DNA of 8,429 nucleotides from CAYOYK01 sp964408185. Its GTDB lineage: Bacteria; Bacillota; Clostridia; Christensenellales; Aristaeellaceae. Location: contig CAYOYK010000087.1 in NCBI GenBank assembly GCA_964408185.1, positions 1 through 8,429 of the forward strand. The letters run 5' to 3'. The notes beneath the pieces are model-generated. The model made no database searches and was not told the origin of the DNA. It saw nothing but the letters and a program-made list of their open reading frames with translations. A program made the translations under genes and the position numbers. Positions 1 through 5,325 of the stretch are shown here, one piece after another; positions within the stretch are counted from its first letter, which is position 1, and each line of letters opens with the position of its first letter.

Positions 1-55
1 CGCTGCCCCGCACCCCGGCAGGGGGCAGTGCCCCCTGCACCTCCGGGTGGGGGGT
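1..55. repeat. 55-bp direct repeat, copy A
   Basis: Identical over 55 bases to 193-247; the match starts at the first base of the window, so it may extend further left. It contains a near-perfect hairpin, stem GCAGGGGGC (18-26) with GCCCCCTGC (30-38) around an AGT loop. No ORF in it looks real. GC-rich hairpin blocks of this kind are frequent intergenic repeats in GC-rich Firmicutes genomes (general knowledge; family not identified). Confidence 0.9.
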
Positions 56-123
56 ATGCGGAGAAGAAGGTTGAGTGAACGCGCCGCGAGCGTGCGCGGC
101 TGCGCCGCTAGCTCGCTGGGAGG

Positions 124-170
124 CGTGGGCGCGGCATGGAACGCGGAAGGGGATTTGGGCCGCGCCCACG
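124..170. repeat. 12-bp inverted repeat between the 55-bp repeats
   Basis: CGTGGGCGCGGC (124-135) is the exact reverse complement of 159-170, with a 23-nt loop. A second stem-loop lies just before it (outer arms 86-91 and 111-116, inner arms 96-100 and 104-108). Neither is followed by a T tract on either strand, so they are not classical intrinsic terminators. Apart from these and the 55-bp repeats I see nothing in bases 1-292. Confidence 0.7.
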
Positions 171-192
171 GGGAACGGGGGGACGCGCGGGG

Positions 193-247
193 CGCTGCCC
201 CGCACCCCGGCAGGGGGCAGTGCCCCCTGCACCTCCGGGTGGGGGGT
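193..247. repeat. 55-bp direct repeat, copy B
   Basis: Exact copy of bases 1-55; identity ends after base 247. Its 9-bp hairpin (210-218 with 222-230) lies about 62 bases beyond the stop codon of the minus-strand permease, where it could help end that transcript or protect its 3' end. There is no U tract, so a terminator role is a guess. Confidence 0.9.
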
Positions 248-292
248 GCGGCGGGGTTTAGCCTACATCCCGCATGGGGGTGCGGCGACAGC

Positions 293-1762
293 TCAGCCCC
301 GGATGGCCTCGTCCTTCTCGGCGACGACCTCGTTTGCGGGCACGCTATGCGCCACCATGCCCGGCTTGCCAACCTGCGCGCCGCCCGGCATGATGAGGTT
401 GAGCACGATCCCGGCGATGATCCCCAGCCCGATGCCGCTAAAGCTGAAGTCCGGGCCGCCGATCACCGCGCCGCCCATCGCCAGCACCAGCATGACCGCC
501 GCGATGCACAGGTTGCGGTTGCTGGTAAAGTCCACATGGTTCTCCACCAGCGTGCGCAGGCCCACCGACGCGATCATTCCGTACAGCACGATGCACGCGC
601 CGCCCAGCACGCAGTTGGGCACCGTTTCCACCACGCCGATGGCCTTGCCCAGAAAGCTGACCGCAATGGCGATGACCGCCGCGATGCGCAGCGTCGCCGG
701 GTTATAGTTGCCCGTAGCCGCCAGCACGGCGGTGTTCTCCGAGTAGGTGGTGTTGGCCGGGCCGCCCAAAAAGCCCGCCGCAATGGTAGCCAGACCGTCG
801 CCCAGCATGGTGCGGTGCAGGCCGGGGTCCTTGGTGAAATCCCGCCCGACGACCGCGCCGTTGGCGTACACGTCGCCCACATGCTCCACCAGCGTCACCA
901 TGGCGATGGGGCAAAGCAGCGCGATCGCGTGCAGGATCTGCCCGCCACGGCCCGCGAAATCAAACGTCGGCAGCGTGATATTCGGCACGGCCAGCCACGC
1001 GCTCTCGCCGATCTTGCTCAGGTCCATCAGCTTGGCGGTCGCGGGGCCGGCGTCGGTCATGATCTCCTCGATGGGCGCAATGCCCGTGAGCGTGGCGATC
1101 AGCGCCGCAAGGTAGCCCACGGCCAGCGCGATGACGATCGAGGCCATTTTGAGCATGCCCTTGCCGTAGCAGCTCAGCATCACGGCAATCAGGCAGGTGA
1201 GCAGCGCGAGGCCCCAGCTCCAGTAATATCCGGCGGAGAACATCGTGAAGCCGTTATTGCTCTGGATGTTGTTGATCGCGGCCGCCGCGAGGTTGAGGCC
1301 GATGATGGTGATGCCCACCCCGCGCACGACGGGCGGGAAGAGCCGATCGATAAACCGCGAGCCGAACAGCTTTATCAGCAGCGAGACCAGCAGGTACAGC
1401 GCGCCCGCGGCGATGATGCCCCACATGGCCACTTGGATCTGCTCGGTGGTGTTTGCGCCGAAGGCGTTGGCGGCGTTATCCCGGCTGATGATGGCTTGCA
1501 GCGCCGCGATGAACGCGAACGACGAGCCGAGGAACACGGGGTTTTTGCCGCCCGTGCACAGGTGGAAGATCAGCGTGCCGATGCCGGCGGCCAGCAGCGC
1601 GACGCCCACGTCCAGTCCGGTCAGCAGGGGAACGAGGATGGTGGCGCAGCTCATGGCAAACGCGTGCTGGAAGCCCAGCGCCAGCGCCTTGCCTTTGCCG
1701 AGCTTGGGGTAGGTTTTCGCACCGGGAAACAGGGAGTCGTTGATTTTCCTCAATCCGTCCAT
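293..1762 (-). CDS. uraA: Uracil/xanthine permease, UraA/PyrP type (NCS2 family)
   Basis: A 489-residue polytopic membrane protein that probably imports uracil (or a related base) by proton symport. It follows E. coli UraA and B. subtilis PyrP along its length: an FQHAFAMSCATILVPLL segment (31-47), LGSSFAFI (78-85), LFPPVVRGVGITIIGLNLA (141-159), the substrate-site helix VTLVEHVGD (289-297), DPGLHRTMLGDGLATI (312-327) and NTTYSENTAV (337-346). The UraA ligand-binding glutamates (E241 and E290 in E. coli) correspond to E293 and E342. The residue matching UraA His245 is Asp297, so substrate preference may differ. The start is set by AAGGAG (1771-1776), 8 bases upstream of the ATG. Stop is TGA. 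It has its own promoter and no partner gene in the window. Uracil versus xanthine or another base cannot be decided from sequence. Family confidence is very high. Confidence 0.95.
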   Translation of the reverse strand: MDGLRKINDSLFPGAKTYPKLGKGKALALGFQHAFAMSCATILVPLLTGLDVGVALLAAGIGTLIFHLCTGGKNPVFLGSSFAFIAALQAIISRDNAANAFGANTTEQIQVAMWGIIAAGALYLLVSLLIKLFGSRFIDRLFPPVVRGVGITIIGLNLAAAAINNIQSNNGFTMFSAGYYWSWGLALLTCLIAVMLSCYGKGMLKMASIVIALAVGYLAALIATLTGIAPIEEIMTDAGPATAKLMDLSKIGESAWLAVPNITLPTFDFAGRGGQILHAIALLCPIAMVTLVEHVGDVYANGAVVGRDFTKDPGLHRTMLGDGLATIAAGFLGGPANTTYSENTAVLAATGNYNPATLRIAAVIAIAVSFLGKAIGVVETVPNCVLGGACIVLYGMIASVGLRTLVENHVDFTSNRNLCIAAVMLVLAMGGAVIGGPDFSFSGIGLGIIAGIVLNLIMPGGAQVGKPGMVAHSVPANEVVAEKDEAIRG

Positions 1763-1803
1763 ATAGCGCGCTCCTTATGCGGTTGTTCTGTTCAGCGCGG
1801 GCA

Positions 1804-1846
1804 GGGCCCCGCGCATTCAATAATTGATTTTACAATGCGCGGGCCC
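1804..1846. promoter_or_regulatory. Inverted repeat bracketing the uraA -10 box (possible operator)
   Basis: AATGCGCGGGCCC (1834-1846) is the reverse complement of 1804-1817 apart from one extra C in the latter. The arms flank a 16-base AT-rich centre that holds the -10 hexamer; one arm lies in the -35/-10 spacer and the other just past the predicted start. This is where a dimeric repressor could bind, but no known regulator site was recognised. The downstream arm also takes part in the leader hairpin. Confidence 0.5.
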
Positions 1847-1855
1847 GCCTGTCAA
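1827..1855 (-). promoter_or_regulatory. Sigma-70/sigma-A promoter of the uraA-type gene
   Basis: On the minus strand TTGACA (1850-1855) and TAAAAT (1827-1832) are separated by exactly 17 bases. The predicted transcription start is near 1820, giving a leader of about 58 nt. A 7-bp hairpin lies in the leader (1795-1801 with 1808-1814). No U tract follows it and I see no PyrR-type binding loop, so classical pyr attenuation is not evident. Confidence 0.82.
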
Positions 1856-1920
1856 CGCGAGGCGAACGTTCGGCTCTTGCCAAAACGGGGCGATACAACG
1901 CGTTGCGAAACCGCCCCCGA

Positions 1921-1974
1921 AAAAACAATAAAAAAGCGGCAGCGCGGGAAGCGCGTGCCCGGTGGGCACGCCGC
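1921..1974 (-). terminator. Leftward intrinsic terminator candidate with branched stem
   Basis: On the minus strand GCGGC/GCCGC (1970-1974 with 1936-1940) closes two short hairpins: GTGCCC-ACC-GGGCAC (1955-1969) and GCGC-TTCCC-GCGC (1942-1954). Only base 1941 is unpaired at the junction. It is followed by TTTTTTATTGTTTTT. A simpler alternative is the 8-bp hairpin 1953-1971. It would stop leftward transcripts, for example from radA-yacL, about 65 bases before the uraA promoter, insulating the permease gene. The nearest upstream minus-strand stop codon is over 500 bases away. Confidence 0.55.
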
Positions 1975-2002
1975 CACAGGCGGTTGCGCTCTCACGCAAA
2001 AA

Positions 2003-2036
2003 CAGGCCGGGGCATTGCATTGCAGCGCCCGGCCTG
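2003..2036. repeat. 9-bp stem-loop at the edge of the minisatellite
   Basis: CAGGCCGGG (2003-2011) pairs perfectly with CCCGGCCTG (2028-2036) around a 16-base loop. It directly adjoins the 18-bp repeat array. There is no T tract and its function is unknown. Confidence 0.55.
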
Positions 2037-2180
2037 CCAACCCCCGCGAGTGGCCGAACCCCCGTGAGAGGCACCTCCCCGCGAGAGGCCAAACCCCCGT
2101 GAGAGGCCAACCCCCCGTGAGGGGCCAAACCCCCGTGAGAGGCCGAACACCCCATGAGAGGCAGCACCCCCCGTGAGGGG
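2037..2180. repeat. Minisatellite: eight units of 17-19 bp
   Basis: Eight head-to-tail units with consensus CCAAACCCCCGTGAGAGG start at 2037, 2054, 2072, 2089, 2107, 2125, 2143 and 2162. Lengths are 17, 18, 17, 18, 18, 18, 19 and 19. Units 4 and 6 are identical. Because the main period is 18, several frames stay open and give spurious repetitive ORFs (Pro-Val-Arg-Gly on plus, Leu-Thr-Gly-Val-type on minus). Unit lengths that are not multiples of three and the absence of an RBS argue against coding. Confidence 0.92.
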
Positions 2181-2181
2181 C

Positions 2182-2202
2182 TTGGGGAGCCGCGCTCCCC
2201 AA
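2182..2202. repeat. 9-bp hairpin with 3-nt loop
   Basis: TTGGGGAGC (2182-2190) pairs with GCTCCCCAA (2194-2202). The stem is strong but no T run follows on either strand, so it is at most a weak terminator. It directly follows the last minisatellite unit. Confidence 0.55.
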
Positions 2203-2209
2203 ATGAATT

Positions 2210-2240
2210 CCGCCTTCAGCGACATGTGCGGTGAAGGCGG
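2210..2240. repeat. 9-bp stem-loop before the 130-bp duplication
   Basis: CCGCCTTCA (2210-2218) pairs exactly with TGAAGGCGG (2232-2240) around a 13-base loop. It is part of the run of stem-loops between the permease and the PIN/TRAM gene. Confidence 0.5.
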
Positions 2241-2247
2241 CGGCGTT

Positions 2248-2375
2248 GCGTAGCAACGCTTCCCTACGCTTTTCGCCGGCCGCGTTCTGTGAGGGAGGCC
2301 CTCCGCCGACCGAACAGGTTGCAGGCGAAAAGCGCAAGCCTCGTCAAAGCGGCGCAGTCGCTTTGACGAAACGCG
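2248..2375. repeat. 130-bp period tandem repeat, copy 1
   Basis: Matches 2378-2505 with three mismatches in 128 bases, clustered at 2302-2304. It contains an 11-bp inverted repeat CGCTTTTCGCC (2267-2277) with GGCGAAAAGCG (2324-2334). A perfect 11-bp hairpin follows, TCGTCAAAGCG (2341-2351) with its complement (2359-2369) around a 7-nt loop. Small open frames across it have no RBS and no recognisable product. Confidence 0.92.
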
Positions 2376-2377
2376 AG

Positions 2378-2505
2378 GCGTAGCAACGCTTCCCTACGCT
2401 TTTCGCCGGCCGCGTTCTGTGAGGGAGGCCCGTTGCCGACCGAACAGGTTGCAGGCGAAAAGCGCAAGCCTCGTCAAAGCGGCGCAGTCGCTTTGACGAA
2501 ACGCG
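2378..2505. repeat. 130-bp period tandem repeat, copy 2
   Basis: Second copy of the block at 2248-2375. Its 11-bp hairpin (2471-2499) lies about 13 bases after the TAA of the minus-strand PIN/TRAM gene. It could mark the 3' end of that transcript, although no U tract follows it. Confidence 0.92.
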
Positions 2506-2512
2506 CTGCTCG

Positions 2513-3652
2513 TTACCCCTCCGCGCCCTTGAGCTTGGCGAATATCATTCTTCCGGCGCTGGTTTGCAGCATGGTCGTCACCTGCACGGTCTTTCTCTCG
2601 CCCACATAGGCCTTGCCGTTATCCACCACGATCATCGTGCCGTCGTCCAGATACCCTACGCCCTGCCCCGGCTCCTTGCCCTCGCGCATGATCTGCAGCT
2701 CCAGCTCCTCGCCCGCCGCCAGCATCGGCTTTACGGCGTTTGCCAGATCGTTCAGGTTCAGCACCTTCAGGCCCGATACCCCGGCCACCTTGTTGAGGTT
2801 GTAATCGTTCGTCACCACCGCGCCGCCGCGCTCGCGCGCCAGCCGCAGCAGCTTCACGTCCACCTCGGCCACGTCGGGATAGTCCGTATCGTCCACGCTC
2901 ACGGTCGTCAGCCGCTGGAGCTTTTCCAGCACCTCCAGCCCCCGGCGGCCCCGCGCGCGGCGCAGCGCGTCCGCGCTGTCGGCGATGTGGCGCAGCTCGT
3001 CCAGCACAAACTGCGGCGTGATCAGCTCGCCCTCCAAAAAGCCCGTCTTGGCAACATCGGCGATGCGCCCGTCGATCAGCACGGAGGTATCCAGATACTT
3101 GGGACAGCCCGGCCCGTGCTCCTCCGTATCGCCCAGCAGGCTGGCGGCGCGGTCGATCAGCGCGTCGGCGCTGTCCGGCGCGGCCGAGCGCGCCCGCCCC
3201 GCCTTGGTAACGCGATAGCGCCGATAGCCGATCCGCAGGCCCACGGTGCCCAGCAGCACGTACACCAGCGCGCTGAACGTCACCGTCAGAAACGTCGCCC
3301 CGGCCGAGAGGATCAGCTGCGTGACCAGCGCGGCCACCAGCAGCCCGACCACGAGGCCCGCGCCCGTCAGCACAAGCTGCCGCGAGGGCATCTCGGCCCA
3401 GCGGCGCTCCGAGGCCCCGGCAATGCGCATCATCCACAGATAGATGCCGTAGCTGAACACAAAGCAAATCAGCGTGCCCAGCAGCGCAAGGCCGACGTAC
3501 AGCACGGCGGGCCAGTAGGGCCAAGCGTTCATCTGGGGGAACGCGCGGTAGAGCAGCGGCAGCGCGAGCGCCGCAACGCCCGCGCCGATGCCCCCGCCCA
3601 GCATGGTAATGAGAGTGCGCACAAGGCGCTCCACGGTCTTGCTTCTTGACAT
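2513..3652 (-). CDS. yacL: Membrane-anchored PIN/TRAM domain protein, YacL type
   Basis: A 379-residue protein resembling B. subtilis YacL. Four hydrophobic helices lie at about 13-36, 46-74, 93-115 and 119-140. A cytoplasmic PIN nuclease-like domain follows (about 184-305) and then a TRAM domain (about 306-370), an RNA-binding fold. The acidic PIN residues are visible: D188 (YLDTS), D194 (LIDGR), E219 (VLDEL), D265 (EVDVK) and D283 (TNDYN), so the fold looks catalytically competent. The cellular RNA target of this family is not established. I chose the ATG at 3652, with GGAAAGG (3658-3664) five bases upstream. An in-frame ATG at 3700 would add 16 Arg/Pro-rich residues encoded by two GC hairpins. 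It follows radA by 130 bases on the same strand and is probably in its operon. Confidence 0.92.
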   Translation of the reverse strand: MSRSKTVERLVRTLITMLGGGIGAGVAALALPLLYRAFPQMNAWPYWPAVLYVGLALLGTLICFVFSYGIYLWMMRIAGASERRWAEMPSRQLVLTGAGLVVGLLVAALVTQLILSAGATFLTVTFSALVYVLLGTVGLRIGYRRYRVTKAGRARSAAPDSADALIDRAASLLGDTEEHGPGCPKYLDTSVLIDGRIADVAKTGFLEGELITPQFVLDELRHIADSADALRRARGRRGLEVLEKLQRLTTVSVDDTDYPDVAEVDVKLLRLARERGGAVVTNDYNLNKVAGVSGLKVLNLNDLANAVKPMLAAGEELELQIMREGKEPGQGVGYLDDGTMIVVDNGKAYVGERKTVQVTTMLQTSAGRMIFAKLKGAEG

Positions 3653-3657
3653 GCTTG

Positions 3658-3698
3658 CCTTTCCGCGGGCGCAGGGCCCGCGCCGCGCCGGGCGCGGC
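3658..3698 (-). promoter_or_regulatory. RBS and twin GC hairpins before yacL
   Basis: On the minus strand two adjacent perfect stem-loops (3693-3698 with 3682-3687, and 3676-3682 with 3664-3670) run up to the GGAAAGG ribosome binding site at 3658-3664. The second overlaps its first base. They lie between the two possible starts and look like untranslated leader, supporting the shorter protein. They might limit access to the RBS; this is inference. Confidence 0.4.
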
Positions 3699-3782
3699 AT
3701 GATGCTCCGACGAATCCGCCGGAAAATAAATGCAAATGAGTCCGCTTCGGTACTTCGCCGCGAGGATGGGAAATCCTGCCGC

Positions 3783-5165
3783 CTAGCGCACGGCCACGAG
3801 CGCCTGCATCAGAGTATCCACGCCCAGCAGCGTAACGCCCTCCGGCTTGCGCAGGCCCTTGAGGTTCTGCTTGGGGCAGAGGATGGTGGTAAAGCCGAGC
3901 CGCGCGCACTCGGCGATCCGGCGCTCCGCCTGCGCCACGGCGCGGATCTCCCCGCACAGGCCCACCTCGCCCATCACCGCGAGGGTGGGCGGGAGCATGG
4001 CGTTCTCCAAGCTGGAATGTACGGCCATGCACACGGCCAGATCGGCGGCGGGATCATCCAAATCCAAGCCGCCGGCCACGTTGACATACACGTCCTGATT
4101 GAACAGCCGCTTGCCCGCGCGCTTTTCCATAACGGCCAGCAGCAGCGCCACGCGGCCCTGATCCACCCCGTTGACGGTGCGCTTGGGCACGGTGTAAAAG
4201 CTGGCGCTGGCAAGGGCTTGCAGGTCGCACAGCAGCGGACGGCTGCCTTGCAGCGTGCAAAACACCACGCTGCCGCTGCTGCCCCTCGCGCGCATGGACA
4301 GCAGGCTTTCGCTGGGATTAGGCACTGGCTCCATGCCGCTTTGCTTCATCTCAAACACGCCCAGCTCGCCCGTGGAGCCAAAGCGGTTCTTCACCGCGCG
4401 CAGCAGGCGGTACTCGTGGCTGCGGTCGCCCTCGAAGTACAGCACCGCGTCCACCATGTGCTCTAGGATGCGCGGGCCGGCCAGCGCGCCCTCCTTGGTG
4501 ACGTGGCCCACAAAGAACATGCTGGTGCCCGTCTGCTTGGCATAGCGGATGAACTGCTGCGCGGACTGCCGCACTTGGCTCACGCTGCCGGGGGCGCTGG
4601 CGCTGTCGCTGGAGGCCATTGTCTGGATGGAGTCGATCACCAGCACGTCGGGCTGAAGGCCCTCGCAGCGGGAGAGGATGGAATCCACGCTGTTCTCGCA
4701 CAGCACGTAGAGAGTCTCCTGCGGCACGGCGATGCGCGAGGCGCGCATTTTGATCTGCCGGGCGCTCTCCTCGCCGCTGACATAGAGCACGCGGCAGGTC
4801 TGGCTGAGCCGTCCGGCCACCTGCAGCAGCAGCGTGCTCTTGCCGATGCCCGGCTCGCCGCCCAGCAGCGTTACGCTGCCCTGCACCAGCCCGCCGCCCA
4901 GCACGCGGTCCAGCTCCGGGTTGCCGGTGGAGGTTCGCGCGTCGTCGCCGTCCGGCACCTCGCTGAGCGGGCGCACGGGCGCGTCGCTCACGGTCTGGTG
5001 GCGGGCGGCCTTCTCGGCGGTCTTGGCCGAGGCCGCCGAGGCTGTCGGCGCGGCGCGGCGCTCCTCAAACGTGTTCCACGCGCCGCAATCCGGGCAGCAG
5101 CCCAGCCAGCGGGCGGTGGTAAAGCCGCAGGCAGAGCATACGAAGGCGGTTTTTTCCTTAGGCAT
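3783..5165 (-). CDS. radA: DNA repair protein RadA (Sms), branch-migration ATPase
   Basis: A 460-residue RadA, the usual family length. RadA is a RecA-like DNA-dependent ATPase that acts on recombination intermediates. Domains in order: N-terminal zinc finger with C10-x2-C13 and C24-x2-C27; ATPase core with Walker A GGEPGIGKST (102-111) and Walker B VLVIDS (174-179); the RadA-specific KNRFG motif (259-263); and a C-terminal Lon-protease-like domain (DVYVNVAGGLDLDDPAADLA and GEVGLCGEIR) that mediates hexamer formation. The ATG at 5165 is chosen because AAGGAGGA (5171-5178) lies just upstream and MPKEKTAFVCSACG is a canonical RadA N-terminus; an upstream in-frame ATG at 5219 lacks this support. 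It stops with TAG at 3783-3785. yacL follows directly, without the disA gene found between them in B. subtilis. Confidence 0.98.
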   Translation of the reverse strand: MPKEKTAFVCSACGFTTARWLGCCPDCGAWNTFEERRAAPTASAASAKTAEKAARHQTVSDAPVRPLSEVPDGDDARTSTGNPELDRVLGGGLVQGSVTLLGGEPGIGKSTLLLQVAGRLSQTCRVLYVSGEESARQIKMRASRIAVPQETLYVLCENSVDSILSRCEGLQPDVLVIDSIQTMASSDSASAPGSVSQVRQSAQQFIRYAKQTGTSMFFVGHVTKEGALAGPRILEHMVDAVLYFEGDRSHEYRLLRAVKNRFGSTGELGVFEMKQSGMEPVPNPSESLLSMRARGSSGSVVFCTLQGSRPLLCDLQALASASFYTVPKRTVNGVDQGRVALLLAVMEKRAGKRLFNQDVYVNVAGGLDLDDPAADLAVCMAVHSSLENAMLPPTLAVMGEVGLCGEIRAVAQAERRIAECARLGFTTILCPKQNLKGLRKPEGVTLLGVDTLMQALVAVR

Positions 5166-5170
5166 GGTTC

Positions 5171-5204
5171 TCCTCCTTGCCCGGCCAGCATAGCACAGCC
5201 GGGC
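5171..5204 (-). promoter_or_regulatory. radA RBS with adjacent 7-bp hairpin
   Basis: AAGGAGGA (5171-5178, minus strand) fixes the radA start. A perfect 7-bp stem (5198-5204 with 5179-5185, 12-nt loop) ends exactly at the RBS. A smaller hairpin further up the leader (5236-5241 with 5225-5230) is followed by TCTTTTT, a weak terminator-like arrangement. Confidence 0.6.
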
Positions 5205-5248
5205 GGGCATTGCCAGCAAAAAGAATGTCGAAAGCCGACATCCCGTTG

Positions 5249-5257
5249 ATTATACCA
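5249..5257 (-). promoter_or_regulatory. Extended -10 promoter of radA
   Basis: The minus strand reads TGGTATAAT: TATAAT at 5249-5254 preceded by the TGn extension (5255-5257). The -35 region 17 bases upstream (TGTGCA, 5272-5277) is poor, as is typical of extended -10 promoters. The predicted start is near 5242, giving a leader of about 77 nt. The TG overlaps the ATG at 5257 on the other strand, which is therefore unlikely to be the tilS start. Confidence 0.72.
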
Positions 5258-5290
5258 TGAACCGCGCCGCTTGCACAGCCTTCAAAGCGC

Positions 5291-5319
5291 TTGCGTTTCC
5301 CGCCTGTTCTATGTATAAT
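5291..5319 (+). promoter_or_regulatory. Sigma-70/sigma-A promoter of tilS-hpt
   Basis: TTGCGT (5291-5296) and a perfect TATAAT (5314-5319) are spaced 17 bases apart. The expected transcription start, about 7 bases beyond the -10, coincides with the tilS ATG at 5326. The promoter is divergent from that of radA, with the two predicted starts about 84 bases apart. Confidence 0.75.
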
Positions 5320-5325
5320 AAAGCA

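Noticed and set aside
1763..1820. Purine riboswitch or PyrR attenuator in the uraA leader
   Set aside because: The leader is only about 58 nt, with one short hairpin and no U tract or recognisable conserved loop.
47..2176. 709-codon plus-strand ORF
   Set aside because: It runs antisense to the whole permease gene and then into the minisatellite. Its product is rich in His, Arg, Gln and Ala without domains, the usual shadow of a GC-rich gene on the other strand.
1852..2467. Minus-strand ORFs giving Gly/Leu-rich repeat peptides and the shared start MRFSPATCSVG
   Set aside because: They are produced by the 18-bp and 130-bp DNA repeats; the identical starts simply reflect the tandem copies.
2564..3649. 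361-codon plus-strand ORF
   Set aside because: Antisense to the clear PIN/TRAM gene; low-complexity His/Gln/Arg product.
3664..3700. ATG at 3700 as the yacL start
   Set aside because: The extension is encoded by two GC hairpins and is Arg/Pro-rich, unlike the YacL N-terminus; the ATG at 3652 has a GGAAAGG site.
5257..5325. Upstream ATG that would lengthen TilS by 23 residues
   Set aside because: It lies upstream of the TTGCGT-TATAAT promoter, overlaps the radA extended -10, has no RBS, and the extra residues do not fit the family.
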